DNA of 64,000 bases from Isoetes taiwanensis (GCA_021234155.1 JAJEKV010000040.1:8181161-8245160); one strand, 5' to 3'. Numbered from the stretch's first letter, positions 1 to 12,138 are shown. Program-made: numbers and translations. Notes: generated by a model not told the origin, from the letters alone.

Positions 1-59
1 AAGCTAAACTTGCAGTGTTGATGTAGCATTACAATGTATTCGTTGCCGAAGCTTCCTAA

Positions 60-1085
60 AAGTACATCTGGCATTGAGTTTTCTTGGCTTATAAGTTGTA
101 TCTACGAGAGTCATATTCTTCAAGGAATTCCATCACCTGCCTTTGTCTCAAATTGAGGTGGTTGTGTGAAAATATATTGAAGACTTTTGATGATCGATTA
201 ATCCAGCGATTAAGGAACTTTCTCCTAACGGATAGTGTCTCCAAATTCTTAATGCTCTGGCGGAAATCACGATAAATGCGTTAGATTGCGTATTTAAAGT
301 GTTCTAACTTCTTGAATCATGGGCCCGTTTGCGAACACTTTTGTTCACTATCACGCGCTAGCATCTGTTGCCACAAAGCATCTTTACGCCGGATCACCAA
401 TCTTGGCGTGGTCAATCGCTTCCTTCAATGTGTCAAATGCTTCACGGGCCTTGCTTTGCCAATCGTTGCCCAATCCGCTCTTCCACTGCTTTTGTGAGAT
501 CACGTCAGTAGCCTTGCTGCTACGCAGCGAAGTTCTTACAGCAAACCTTCTATAATAACGCTTCGGAAATCCTTACTTCATCGTATTCTTTGAGTCTTAG
601 GCCAATCAATCCACCCCGACCGATCTTGGCGAGGGTCAAGGTGGTCATGGCCTAGATACTCCACTCTTTTCGTGCGGTAGCGCGGATAGCTTGCAAGAGT
701 TGAATGCGCCAGCTTTTCAAGGCACCTTCCTCAAATCGGTATGCCTTCCGCGGTTTGCTTCATATAAACCAAAATGTCGTCGAAGGGCTACTTGTTGAAG
801 AATCTAAGGTCGAAAGGCGGTGATTTCATAAAGCCTCATAGCGAGGATTCAGCGCGGGGCATTTGGATGATGATCCCAGAAGGCGTGCGTGAAACCATAA
901 TGCCATAATCACGGCGATGTCTTGTGGATATCTTCTTCTTTGATTCTTAGGCTGATGGTATGGCAGAATCTCAAGTCTATCTTGGAAGATTTTGCGTCAA
1001 CGTGATCCGCCGGATCGTGTCGATCGATCTGAGCAAGACACTTATTCTTAATGGTGTGCTTATTTAAGCTGGCGGTAGTGATGCG
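60..1085 (-). pseudogene. Ty3/gypsy reverse transcriptase-RNase H remnant
   Basis: Minus-strand translation in shifting frames gives a recognisable RT series: YRALNKHTIKNK (about 1080-1045), SKIDLRF followed by IKEEDIHKT (about 1000-930), YGFTHAFWDHHPNAPR (about 910-860), the catalytic FDDILVYMK (about 800-770), then RVEYLGH (about 660). The RT/RNase H junction follows: EAFDTLKEAIDHAKIGDP and FVATDASA (about 460-350), and the NLRQRQVMEFLEEYDSRRYN block (about 160-80). The DD of the active site is kept, but at least six frame changes or stops interrupt it. In the family this enzyme copies element RNA into cDNA in virus-like particles. Motif identity is strong although no long open frame remains. 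Confidence 0.8.
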
Positions 1086-4000
1086 CATCTAAGGCTCTGC
1101 GTCTTTCTTTGCTACACAAAAGGCCAATCAAAAGGAGACACTAGGTCTCTTATGAACCACAGGTCATGATTCTTCGCGCTGCGCAAGCTCAGATCAACTC
1201 TTAGGATTTGACTTTTACCGGTGCGGCATTTGCGGCTGTCACATTTGGCTCAGGTGCTTTATTTTACCACACTTTCGACTCCTCATAGAATTTGCCAATC
1301 ATCGGGGAAACAAGTTAGCGGAATTTCTTTACCGGCACTTCTCAGGCGGGGGCTTGCTTTCCCGATGCAGCATCAACCACCGTCCCTGCAGCGTTAGTGA
1401 CCTCAAGCAAAGGATAGGCCACTTACTGCTTCATTATGCATAAGTAATTTTTTCACTTTCGACATGCATTTGCATAATTGGTCCCACTTTAGCACTTTAC
1501 ATTATCACCGTTGACCTTGCAGCGGCATTGTTAAGGATGCGCAAACTCCCCACCGATCAATAAGCTGCTCCTGCTGGGCAAAGATTACTCCTTCCACAAT
1601 AGTAGTCATACGCATGTTGACTTAAAACCCCAATGCCACATTGATGCTGACCAGTCTACATTGAAGTTTATTCTTTCATTTGTAATACTTTTGTACTAAT
1701 AACCTGATTGGCTGGAAACTTTTGACTTTCAAAGTTTAGCTTCAATACTCTGGTTATCAACAGAAGTAGAGTTATGGGTGCTCTGTATATCGTATATGAA
1801 GATTTTTCTTTGGCTTTCCGGTTAATGGAGATGACTTGATCTTGGCTTTTCTAGCGTTCCACCGTATCAATGGTACGCAAAGATGACACTCACCATGAAG
1901 ATATAGTCCCGTCGTCGTCGTTCGGATTATCCATCTCGCCAATCGCATTCATGTTACCAAAGGCCGATTGATCCGCATGCCATAAGGTGGAAGTATGTTG
2001 TACTTTTTCTATGCACTCCTGCTTCTCTTTGGAATAGATTGCAAAAGCGTTTTAGCGCGGAATATTGGGCCTTGCTCAACCGAAGGTCACTGTTTCTTTT
2101 ACGCTTGCCTTTACTTGCATTGCCAGCTTCCCGGTGATAGTTGGAGTTGTATTAGGCCTGCTAGGTACGCGAACTTTGCCGCTCAGGCTATAGCCTCTGG
2201 CGCACTTTCCCTTATCTGGAAATATTGCTGCCTTGTAGTGCGTGCTCTGCGGTCCGGTTCCTTACAAACTTCACACGCCCATAATGGCGGCAGATACCTT
2301 AGCAAACTTCTTAGACACCTGCTTGTCTGCTGAGTCCATGTGCCTTAGCATCCCCTTCCACCATATCACAGGCTGCTCCCCTTCAAGTTTCTTTGTAGCC
2401 ACCACTGCCTTTATCCTTGTCTTTCATGCCATAAGCGTTGTCATACTCACTCATCTCGTCAAAACCAGCCCTCTGCTTCCATTAGGATCTAGCTGTCTCA
2501 CGAGGAAGCTGGCTTTACGGCTTTCCACACATTGCTAAGCGTGGAAGATCCAACCTTCTTTTTTTGATGTCCAGTTATTGCCCCTGTCACCATTTGGACC
2601 CTCTCACGGTACATCCGTCTCTCCTCCTCTTGTTCTTCGATCCAGGAAGATGCGAGTCAGGCTAGAGTCAGGAGGACCCCAAACTGGAGATCTTCTCCTT
2701 TAGCTTCTCTCTTCCTTTGTTGCAGCTGATGACGGTGGTGTTTTACGGCAATGGTACATTACGATCTGTCCCTCCTGCGTTGCTCCACGCGGCCAATGCC
2801 CTTATCTCATGGATGTCGGACACGATGCGGGATATAAGCCTCTTACGGTGTTGCGCATCAAACTCACGGTCTGTGATTCCTTGGTTGGAAGCATACCGGT
2901 GGAGATACGCTCTTGTTCCACGTTATTCTCTTTTCGCGAACATTTCTAGGTACTCTAGTGCATGCACGACCCATATTGAACTGCGATGTTAGTTTCTTGT
3001 TTGATTGTTGCGACTGGTTTGTTTTGATGATGCAATTGAGGGGACAAAATTATATAACAAAAAAAATATTTAAGTTCATAGTTTATATTCATGGATATAC
3101 TGCTTGTTTTTACATTCAAGATATGAGAAAATTTAAAACATTTCTAATTTTATTCCTGGAATTTCTTCAAATAATCAAGGGTTGTCTTAGAAATTTCTTC
3201 ATTTGGAGCGTGCCGATTGTTGCGCCCTAGGTTCCGAGGGATATTTGTGGCCGTGCCTTGCCCAAGTCACGGTCCATAAGTCATGATCCTTTTTATCGAT
3301 GTGTAGAATTTTGCGAGTCACTGCTTAATCGCCCAAATGCGGAGGGGGCTATGACAAGTCAAAGATGCTCAATGCTATTGTTCTCTTGGCTAGGATGGCA
3401 TGTCGATGTTTGGGGCCATCACAGGCATGACTTCCAAATCGAGAAGGCGATAAGCATGAAGACTCCTTCTTCACCCCTGTGGGCTGAATTGGCGGTGTAT
3501 AACGGCTATCCTTCCATCTATGAGCAAAAGGCGAGGTAGTACCTGGGGGCTTTGTCATGCTCGCCTCTCCGCTGATGAAGGATGCTTCGGTGTCTTCGGA
3601 TTACTCATCAGCGGTACTTCCACCATCTCTCGTAGTCGCGTTTACATGGAAGATGTGAGGTTGATGCTTCTTCTGAATGATGATCTTCTTCACGTCCGAT
3701 GTGCAGGTGGGATTATAGGCGTTGATTTTCTTTTGATTCCCATGCGGCTCTGAATCACCAAAAACTCCTCTTTCATGGAAGCTCTTGCACTCGGCCATCA
3801 TCATGCGATCTTGATGTAGGCCGATATCTGTGGATGTTTGGCGGTGTATGTGGTAGGGTGTCCTTAAAAAGAAGTATTATTTAGTGACAAAAAATTACCT
3901 AAATGGGTACCGAGTAGTGCTGGAGTACTGTGTTTCTCATTCTAGAACTTTTATATATAAATTAAAGATAGCATTATCTTTATCTTTAAGTTTGGGTCCT

Positions 4001-5026
4001 TGACTTGTATTTTTGGACATTTGTACTAGTTTTAATGGAAACTAAAAATGAGAAAGCCAGGTTCTACCTAGTGTAGTGCTTTTTCGGGTTCCAAAGGTTC
4101 TTAATATCATGGAGGCTTAAATATGCTCTCCTCCTATGATCACCGAGGTCAAGTTTTCAGAACTCCATGCCCAAGTGGTGGGTCGTTCTTGTAACTTTGA
4201 GCCCTTCTTGAAGCTTTGGAGATGCCGCTTCCTTGCCTTTCTTTCTTTGTACCGGGTCGATGTCCTCTAAGTCCGATCCTCAGCCACCAGATGCAAGGCG
4301 ATCCGCTCTTCTTCTATCGGGCCGCCATGGCCATTGGCTCTATGTCTAGGGGTTGCACGATGGTTCTCCTATCCGGGTTTGGGCTCGAAGAGATAGAAAA
4401 ATAGCTACGGGCTGCATTGTAAGAAAAGTATCTCCTCCCATTGGCGGATACGCATGTGTAGTTAGGTAGGCTTAATTAGTCTTGTTTCTAGGTACTTATC
4501 TATGTTTGGTATGTCTTGCAAAGGCTATCTTGAGGGCCATACTTGGTGCAAAATATCCTATGCAAGGTGGGAGCTCTACTAGGACTCGGTCCTATCTTAG
4601 TACATGAAACTCAAACATGATGTTTTGGCAGAAGGGGTGGCATTGATGGTGGCCTCCACATCAATCTGCATACGGAAGACGGCCGAAGGCGGAGTTGATG
4701 TATTTTCGGCCACATGAGCCGTGGCAACTGCACTCATCGCCTAAATGCGCAAGTGGTTGCCATGGTCTATGAGCAGCCGGGGATAACAAGCAGATGGGAA
4801 AGCCTTAGGGACCTAGAAAATCTGCTTTGGGGTGAGGAGCAAGGGTGTAGGATGCAAATGGAGGTTGTGGTCTACGATAGACAAAACCCTAATTTTGGAA
4901 AAATTTTAGGTTTTAAAACCCATGATTCTAAGGTATTGCTAATGCAAAAAATAGGCTAATCATGCTAAGGAGTGCATTCTAAGAATCCTATTACAACAAA
5001 TTCCATCTAATTTGGTGAAAGTTAGG
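1086..5026. other. Internal region of element A without recognisable genes
   Basis: Protease and gag would be expected here for a minus-strand gypsy element. I could not identify a zinc knuckle, a protease motif or a continuous frame. Base composition is mixed: the first part is moderately GC-rich like the RT remnant, while 3040-3200 and 3870-4060 are distinctly AT-rich and may be small insertions. Plus-strand open frames at 1995-2333, 2242-2538 and 2717-2992 show no family features and are probably chance frames in decayed sequence. Confidence 0.3.
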
Positions 5027-5540
5027 GGGGTGACCACTCACAACGGTCTGCGAGGAGTGATTAGGAACATTGTCCCAAGTGGTGCGGGCACCACATGAGG
5101 GGGGGCCTTGTTTGGGTCGCAGGATACGCCAAACATGCAAACTAAGGATGGAATCCCGTGATATCTCGGCCGAGATAGGTCAGTGTGCCTACTTGCTTCA
5201 TTTGGACAAGTTTTGGCCTAGATTAAGATTCGACCACTCACCCATCTTGTGAAGAGCGGTTAGGAACATTGTCCTAATGGTCTCGGGCACTCTGTGAGGG
5301 GGTGGGCTCCATTTGAGTTAGGGGTTGGCCAATTTCTACAAACTAAGGGTCAAATCCTACTAATTAAGGTGAGTCGAAGGCCTAATGGTATGCTTACTTT
5401 CTCGCATTTGGACAAGTTTTGGCATAAATCGAAGAGTTTCGACCACTCACACAAGTCGCGAGGAGTAGTTAGGAACATTGTCCTAAGTGGTCAAGGCACT
5501 CAGGTGAGGGGTGTGGTCCAAAAACACCGAAGTTTTGCTC
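5027..5540. repeat. Three tandem copies of a ~205-bp repeat
   Basis: The core ttaggaacattgtcc begins at 5061, 5260 and 5469 (spacing 199 and 209). Each core is preceded by gaccactcac and followed by a ggcac...tgaggg block. Two more copies with the core ttaggaacatggtcc lie at 7094 and 7309. The copies have diverged by substitutions and small indels, so the array is old. It lies in the internal or leader part of element A, or in an element nested in it. Confidence 0.8.
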
Positions 5541-5559
5541 CAATTTTGTCAATTTCAAA

Positions 5560-7050
5560 ATGCGTAGTTTGTAATACACCTTGGTTAGGGCAGCATTTAA
5601 CACATCAACTTAGGAAAATTGCAAACTTATGTTTACAAAATTTATTTACAATGATTAACTAGAATTCCTTCTTAATATATTTAGCTTGAGCCTCATATCT
5701 TTGGCATACATGTCACTCTTTTGCATGCATAGCACATGCAACGTAGAAGTCTTCAAAGCTTTGGACTATATGTTGCTCAGTACCGCCTCCCTCGTAACGC
5801 GAGCAAGATATCATCCGCGACTCTCTCGAGGGGTCAAACTCTTGCAAACTTCCCTTGTGAGCCTTGCAAAGGAGCTACAGGATAAGAAAGCCGTCAGAGC
5901 TCTGTTGGAAATGTCGGATCTCTCGAGCCGCTTCAACAGAAAATTCAGTCCGGCTTTCTCTAACCTCGCTTCTTTGGTGGAGCTGGTTTCTCGGGTGGTG
6001 GCTTCGATTAGTATTCTTCTTTGCTCCGACGACCTCCTTCATCGAACGTAACCTTGTGCTCCTTCGTAGTACTTAGAGTATTCTTCATACATTTTCATGT
6101 ATAGAAGTGTATTACTCTTTCAACTTCTTTACGTACTCAGGTCCTTCTTGAGTACATCGACTTCCGTTGTGGCTTCTTATTATTGCTATCAGAGGGTGCT
6201 TGGAAGGCGACCTTTTTGGAGTGCAGGGGTGCGTTTTGCTATCGCATCTTCTTCCTCCGCTGTGTTAGGGTCAGAACCCTCCCACAAGTTATGGAACTCC
6301 CTACCTCCTCATCATTTCGATTAATGGGATGAGGGCGAAACTTTCGGGATCGGACTCTGGATGGGGACTCCTTTGGCGGCACTCATCTTCCAGTTTCCGG
6401 CAGTGTCGCCCGGTAGTCTTGAGGGCCTTTGCCTTTTTGCCCTCTTCGCTTCCGGCGCTCTCCGTCGCCCCTCTTCTTCTCCTCCTCTTCCGGCTTCTTT
6501 TCCTCTTTCTCTTCGCCTCTCCTCCTTTTGCGGCGGCTCCTCTTCGATTTCTTCCCTCGTTCCTCACTATTTCTTCCTCTTCTTTTCTCTAGCGTTCTCG
6601 GCGTCCTCGGAAGAGCTCTCTCTTGAGCCTTCTTCTGGCCTCTTCGGATTTCTTCGGCTTCCTCTTCTTCAAGACTTTGGGGTCACTCCTTAAGTGCTCT
6701 TGGGTCACGCTCTCCGGCGCAGGGTTAGGTTGAGCCTCGTTCCTCCTCGCCGCTTCATGGCCAGTACATTGGGCCTTCAGCCGGAACGGCCCGCTCTTGG
6801 CGCTCCATGTCCGGGGGAGCCCGATGATCCGCCGGGTTGTTGTTCGCGACCATGTCTTGATTTGTTTGAACGAATTCGAGGGTTTGGCGCAAAATCGTTT
6901 TGGGACGAAATGATCTCGAGCAGCCGAGGACAAATGAAGAACCCTAATTTTCTATTTATAGGTAGGGGAAATTTAGGGTTTGGACCTGCAATTCCATATT
7001 GGGCCAATCTAGAGGGTATCGTGGTTGGATGAGGAGTACATTAGGTTTTT
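5560..7050 (-). other. Segment between the repeat clusters: possible gag start and TATA-like box
   Basis: This GC-richer block separates the two clusters of 205-bp repeats. On the minus strand an ATG near 6850 opens a short frame beginning MVANNNPADHRAPPDMERQE, and other frames downstream are rich in Lys, Arg and Glu (for example 6301-6567). This is compatible with a decayed gag N-terminus but has no diagnostic domain. Upstream of that ATG the minus strand reads CCTATAAATAG at about 6955-6965, very like the TATA boxes of LTRs A and B. Plus-strand Ser/Leu-rich frames at 6329-6693 are the opposite-strand reading of the basic stretch. Confidence 0.35.
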
Positions 7051-7059
7051 CATTGACCA

Positions 7060-7345
7060 AAGTATCCACCACCACCACAGTCGCTGAGGATGATTAGGAA
7101 CATGGTCCTAAGTGGTCTGGGTGCACTCTGTGAGGGGTCACCTCTTTTTTGGGTCCAATTTTCAATTTACAAGGAGTTTCTTAGTGTTTTAACATGCAAA
7201 ACTAGCTAGAACCTAAGCAATAAGTTGAACTACACTGTTAGATTAGTTGAATTATGCATCTATCTAGGTCAACTTGGGTCCACCACTCACACAGTGTGCG
7301 AGGAGCAGTTAGGAACATGGTCCTAAGTAGTCTGGGCGCACGGGG
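7060..7345. repeat. Two further copies of the ~205-bp repeat
   Basis: Cores start at 7094 and 7309 (spacing 215), with the same flanking blocks (accactcacac before, gtcctaagt and tctgggcgca after) as the 5027-5540 array. Both carry catggtcc instead of cattgtcc, so they form a subgroup. A poly-T run (about 7355-7380) follows the second copy. Confidence 0.8.
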
Positions 7346-7559
7346 TCACCTCTTCTTCTTTTTTTTTTTTTTTTTTTTTTGGTTGGGTTCTTGCTGAAAC
7401 TTATTACTACTCTTAGCATTAATCTATTGATGCACTACAATTGGAAATTTTTTTCCCAATTTTCGAGGTTCCTGCTTGGGTGGCTATTTCCCAAGAATTG
7501 AATCTACTGTTAGTCCTAAGGAAAATGCTCAGTGCTCGATCTTGGTCTACCAAGATCAT

Positions 7560-7571
7560 GCTCTGATACCA
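7560..7571 (-). other. Primer-binding site of element A (initiator tRNA-Met)
   Basis: The minus strand reads TGGTATCAGAGC, the standard plant retrotransposon PBS complementary to the 3' end of initiator tRNA-Met. One base separates it from the LTR edge at 7573, the usual spacing. It fixes the orientation: LTR to the right, internal region to the left. Confidence 0.9.
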
Positions 7572-7659
7572 TTGTGACGTCCCCCACCTATACGCATACA
7601 CCCTGATCGTAAGCCCGAGCATTCCCGGGCCGCCCAAACCGGGCAGGGCCATCCACCTG

Positions 7660-8925
7660 ACCCCACCCCGGGAATGAGCCAACAAGGGAAGAGGGATATG
7701 TTATTCACCCGCCTCCTTTGGGTCACTCCCTATTCAAAGAAGATGAATAAACATGAGCACATAACACAATATATCAATACAATCACCTCAAGGGTGAACA
7801 CATCATGAACATCGTAGAGATATCAACGCCAACATAAACAATAACGAAAAAGGGGAGATCCTGCAAGGCCTGGACTCGGGGTAGGACCGACGCTTGAGCC
7901 TCCGTAAGTCACAGCATGTAATTCATGGTAAATGGATTTGGCCGGGCATAAGAACATGGCTTAGGTAGTCCACTCCATCCCCCCCTCCCGTGCACACTTT
8001 GCGCAGTAGGTTGAAAAGTATTGGGACTTGATCGTAGAGCCGGGTGAGTAGCCGAGGGGCTACTACCGGGTTGCATCAGCCCATCTCAAGAGGCGTGAAG
8101 AGAGTTGCCTCCTCCGCAGGTATCCATGCCCATCACAGGCCAGAGGGGGCCGCTCTTATTCGACTTGAACTCAATGGAAGGTGACGATCACCTCACGAAA
8201 GGTCGAGCCCATGCCTTGCCCACACGCCAGCTGACAAGCCATTAAGCCTAGCCCACAGCATCCCCGATAGCCCTACTACTGCACGCCCCCACCCTCGTGG
8301 AATGAGCCAACAAGGAAGAGTGGATATTCATTCACCCGCCTCCCTTTGGGGTCGACTCCATTCAAGGGAAGCTGAATAAACATGAGCACATAACACAATA
8401 TATCAATACAATCACCTCAAGGGTGAACACATCATGAACATCGAGATATCAACGCCAACATAAACAATAACGAAAAGGGGAGATCCTACCCAAGGCCTCA
8501 CTCAGGGGGTAGGATCGACGGCTTGAGCCTCCGTAAGTCATTGCGCATGTAATTCATGGTAAATGGATTTACCGCATAAGAACATGGCTAGGGTAGTCCA
8601 CTCCATCCGCCCCCTCCCGTGCAATACTTTTGCGTAGTAGGTTGAAAAGTATTGGGACTTGATCGTAGCTCGCCGGGTGAGTAGCCGAGGGGCTACCACC
8701 GGGTTGCATCTCCCAGCCCCAAGAGGCGTGAAGAGAGTTGCTCCTCCTCAGGTATCCATGCCCATCACAGCGGCCAGAGGGCCCATCGCCTTATTCGACT
8801 TGAACTCAATGGAAGGTGACGATCACCACGAGTGTCCGAGCCCATGCCTTGCCCACACGCAAAGGACAAGCCATTAAGCCTAGCCCACAGAGACCCCCGG
8901 ATAGGGCCTTACTACCAGTGGGTCG
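7660..8925. repeat. 628-bp tandem duplication inside LTR A
   Basis: The block beginning ggaatgagccaacaagg occurs at 7671 and again at 8299, and the two copies stay alignable to about 8287 and 8925. Shared landmarks include aataaacatgagcacataac, cctcaagggtgaacacatca and gacaagccattaagcctag. The copies differ by scattered indels of 1-10 bases. Confidence 0.9.
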
Positions 8926-9510
8926 GGTCCGTGATGAGACAAGTTCCTCCTGTCAACCCTAGCCCAGCCGCCACTCCACAATCAAAGTGCTCCTCGTGCA
9001 CGGGCCGCATATATTTGGGGAACTAGTGGTACTATCTAGGATCATCTGCTACACGCCTTTAGGTCTCTACTCCCCTTCCCAATACATGGAGGTCAGAGTG
9101 AAATACATACAACATCACGTGAATCCGAAATAGAGAATAACATAACATCTGGGGAGTTAGGTTCGTTTGTTAGATTTTATGATCTCGATCTATAAGGCCT
9201 CTAGAGTTGATCTAACATACTAAACCAGCCTATTGCCTTGCCCAAAGACGGCTTTGCACAAATGTATCGACGGATACCTGGTCCTTGACCTCGCTCCGAT
9301 CCCCCGGAAGGCCCATGCTCCTCGATCTTGTCAAGATGGTCGCTAATCGATAACTCACATTTGTGCAAATCCGACACTGAGCCTAGCAATGCTAATTGAG
9401 TCCGACTTGGCTGAAATGGCTCAAGAGAACCCTAAATGCTAGAATGGAAAAAAAGGAGCTCTAGGAAACCCTAAATGTCAATGATAGAAAGGGTTTAGGT
9501 TTAGGGTTAT

Positions 9511-9521
9511 CCTTATATAGA
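9511..9521 (-). promoter_or_regulatory. TATA-like box of LTR A
   Basis: The minus strand reads TCTATATAAGG within a run of aaccctaa-type motifs. The position, about 260 bp inside the U3 edge, and the similar boxes in LTRs B1 and B2 support a U3 promoter. No transcript evidence is available. Confidence 0.5.
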
Positions 9522-9779
9522 CCCTTTCTATATTAGGTTAACCATTTGGCCAAATGGATTCATGCCATTTGGAAAATGGGGGTTCAAGGGGTTTTGTTGT
9601 GTATGTTTTATTAACATGCACAACATTCATAGTTGCCCCCTTAGGTGCAACTCTTGGCCCCTAGGTGCAACGCTCTTGGTTTTTCGCACATGTCATCTAT
9701 GACATGTATGTGACGGCAAGATAATATACCGCATTGGGAGTTTATATTGGCGCCGAAAGTCACATATCCGGGAATCGCA

Positions 9780-10755
9780 TTTCTACCAACATGCAAATGG
9801 GATGACCAGGTAGAAAGAAGGGTCACGCTGTGGGATGGAAAGCCCTCCCGTGATGCAATGCGTAATAGCTGTTACGTATCAGATCTCACATTGGGCACGA
9901 AAAGCAACACCGCTCCCAGCACTCGCTGAACCAAAGATTAAGTTGTATGGGTAGAGGTCCGGGGCCAGCACGACAGCAAGGGCACTTGGGATAAGTAGAG
10001 AGGGTACATAAGCTTTCCTCCACATACTTCTTAGGGCCGGGCGACACGGTGCCTTATCCGATTTTGTCAGAGGAGATCGGCTTTTGGCCCTCGCAAAGAT
10101 ACCGCTATGCGCAGCAGTAATTCTATGTATTTCCATAAGGTTGACAGCGGATGCACAATGTCTTCCTCCCGGCTCAATTATTGGCACAAGGGCCACAACG
10201 CCGAAGAGAGCGTGGCGGAGCATTGTAGGGGATGGTTCGCAAGATGGTCCATAGACTATCAACGAGATTATGGATATGTTCTGATATCGCGTAGCGAGTC
10301 GCATTTGAATGAGCGCTTTGCTGCCCTCGTGGGATGCTCTCCACCTTGCAAAGCCCAAACAGAGCACTATCACGCTTGTGTTAATCCGTCACTTGAATAT
10401 GGCCCCACCAGTATTTGAAGGCACACATCTCTACCAAGAAATGGAGAGCTATAGTTGCAATAAGGACGTGGTCCCACCATCTCGCATTGGAGACACCAAC
10501 CTAGGGTAATGCGTATGGAGGGGGGGAATCCTCCCAAGATGAGATTATGCCGCCGGGCCACATGCATAGTAGAAGATGAACACCATGCTCTACAGAGTGT
10601 CCGCATATGCACACATCCAAGCAGACTCATGCCGACCGGGAGATGCCTCGAGATGCTCATGGTTGCACGCCTCAAGGCCCTACATTCCCGCAAGTCTCCA
10701 CCGCCGAGAGAGTCCCTCACAAAGACAGTGGAATTTGAGCCGGGATAGGGACTCA
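9780..10755. other. Unassigned sequence between element A and the copia body
   Basis: A minus-strand frame of 164 codons (9879-10373) and overlapping frames at 10370-10756 (minus) and 10509-10812 (plus) are open, but none shows a domain, a repeated motif or a transposon signature. Composition is more GC-rich than the surroundings. It is probably decayed transposon DNA; I cannot name it. Confidence 0.3.
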
Positions 10756-11049
10756 ACGCCTACTACAAGGGTTTTTCCGCCCACATGGGGGGTTTTTTCG
10801 TCCCAGTGGTAGAGACACATTGTACAGGGTTTTTGTGGTTTTCTTTTGTGTTTGGATACTTTCCGATATATTGTATGTCTCTAACTGTCTCATAGGCCAG
10901 TTGGCCTCCATGGACGTTAAAATATACTTCCTTCCTTTCTTCCTTCCTATTAATGACATGTAGGGCATGCCTTCCATTTGTTTCCTCTCTTCATCAGTCT
11001 ATGGACACATGTGCCCTTGATATTTTATGACCTGTTATCATAGGAGTGT
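10756..11049. other. Non-coding junction with a dispersed 45-bp motif
   Basis: This stretch holds G-rich runs in the minus strand (about 10770-10805), pyrimidine-rich tttcttccttcc tracts (about 10925-10945), and, at 10889-10930, a motif of the form cataggcc..ttggcctccatggacgttaaaa. Related motifs occur at 40867-40919 (inverted) and 58009-58060. No gene is visible. The copia RT frame stops just to the right, and no LTR or RNase H is seen, so the copia element is 3'-truncated here. Confidence 0.5.
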
Positions 11050-11057
11050 TTGCCACA

Positions 11058-11636
11058 TTACAATCCTTCCTTCATTCCAAACCGTTTAAGCATGTTTTGT
11101 ATCTGCCATTTTTTACTCAAGGTTATGATTTTGTTTCTTCTATCTCTGAAGACCTCTATTCCTATAAATCTTTTTAATTCTCCAAGATCAGACATTTTAA
11201 AACGCTTACTCAACAGTCTTTTGCAATGATCCAGCACCTTCCTTCCTTTTGCTATCATTACGTTGTCATCTACATATAAAGCTATTATACACCATTCTTT
11301 CCCATCCTTATATTCACACAAGTTTCTATCACATTTCAATTTTTGAAACCCCTGCTCTTGAAGATAATTATTCATGCATTTGTACCATTCTCGAGGAGAT
11401 TGTCTCAGACCATACACAACCCTCTTTAGCTTCCAGACTTTTCCTTCACCTATTTCAAATCCTGGAGCTTGTTTAAGATAGATTTCCTCTTCAAGTTTTG
11501 CATTCAAGAAGGCAGTACCAACATCCATATGATGTAATTCAAGATCATGTGCATTTGCCATGGCCAGCAAAATTTTTAAGCTATTTAATTTTACCAGAGG
11601 AGAAAATGCCTTTCCTCTGTGTAAATCCCTGTGCAA
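11058..11636 (-). pseudogene. Copia reverse transcriptase domain
   Basis: A 192-codon open frame carries the copia RT series: AFSPLVKLNSLKILLAMA, HHMDVGTAFLNAKLEEEIY, VYGLRQSPREWYK, the catalytic ALYVDD, and DLGELKRFIGIEV. YVDD is intact. The frame begins inside the fingers region (the GFTQ-like start is lost to a frame break) and stops after KRFGMKEGL, before the thumb and RNase H. The enzyme would copy element RNA, but this protein is partial and separated by stops from integrase. Confidence 0.9.
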
Positions 11637-11722
11637 CTAATCTCGCCTTAAATTTTCTGGTTTTGTCATCATTGCCTGGTTTTATTCTAAAAACCCACTT
11701 GTTTCCTATTATATTTTTTCCT

Positions 11723-12001
11723 TCAGGTTTCTATGTTTTCCAAAAGCAATACATTGAAAATATTATGTATTTCCCCTTCATTAGTATGAAGTCTTTTACT
11801 TATGCCTTGTTCATTCCTTCCATGCAACTCAAGCATTGATCTGTTTTTATCTCTCAAGATCTGAGCCTTTGTTCTTCTGCCCTTTTTGATAGGCTGCTCA
11901 ACTGAAATATCCTGTGTCATATTTGAATCATCTCCTTGCACACTATCAGTTTGTACATTGTTTGTATCATTATCATCCTCAATATCACTTGTGTCATCCA
12001 T
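11723..12001 (-). pseudogene. Copia integrase-RT linker
   Basis: This minus-strand frame is acidic at its start (MDDTSDIEDDNDTNN), has a basic KKGRRTKAQILRDKNRS block in the middle, and sits between integrase and RT. In plant copia polyproteins this position is a poorly conserved hydrophilic linker. It ends with a frame break before RT. Little more can be said. Confidence 0.6.
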
Positions 12002-12138
12002 GAAACTTGTTTTATCATTTTCTTTTGTAATTTCTTTTGAGTCTCTTTGATCTCATTGTCCTCTTCTTTTTCTGTCATATCATGAGTGTTAATCTTTGGA
12101 ATTCTTTTGTAGAATTCTTCCTCATCAAAGACAACATC

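Larger units (their letters stand above)
1..9779 (-). mobile_element. Ty3/gypsy retrotransposon A (decayed, cut by window edge)
   Basis: Read on the minus strand, the parts fall in retroelement order: LTR (7573-9779), a PBS at 7560-7571 matching the initiator tRNA-Met, a long leader with about 205-bp repeats, an ill-defined gag region, and RT followed by RNase H at 60-1085. The 3' LTR would lie left of the window. RT-RNase H type and the lack of a copia-type integrase upstream indicate Ty3/gypsy. Every coding part is full of stops and frameshifts, so the copy is dead. That the RT and the LTR belong to one insertion is inferred from orientation and order; nested insertions may lie between them. 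Confidence 0.6.
7573..9779 (-). repeat. 5' LTR of element A (2,207 bp, internally duplicated)
   Basis: In plus orientation it starts TGTGACGTCCCC next to the PBS and ends GGGAATCGCA. Read inward, the ends are TGTGACGTCCC and TGCGATTCCCG, an imperfect terminal repeat. The LTRs of element B have the same style of ends (TGTGAYRTT..., ...ATCGCA), so A and B are related families. A TATA-like box lies at 9511-9521. Its length is inflated by a 628-bp tandem duplication (7660-8925). The right edge is inferred from terminal similarity because the partner LTR is outside the window. Confidence 0.7.

Noticed and set aside
6329-6693. Plus-strand Ser/Pro/Leu-rich protein genes
   Set aside because: They are the opposite-strand reading of a basic, GC-rich minus-strand stretch inside element A, with no domain and overlapping frames.
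9879-10373. 164-codon minus-strand gene
   Set aside because: No start context, motif, splice support or repeat signature; overlapping frames on both strands are equally open.
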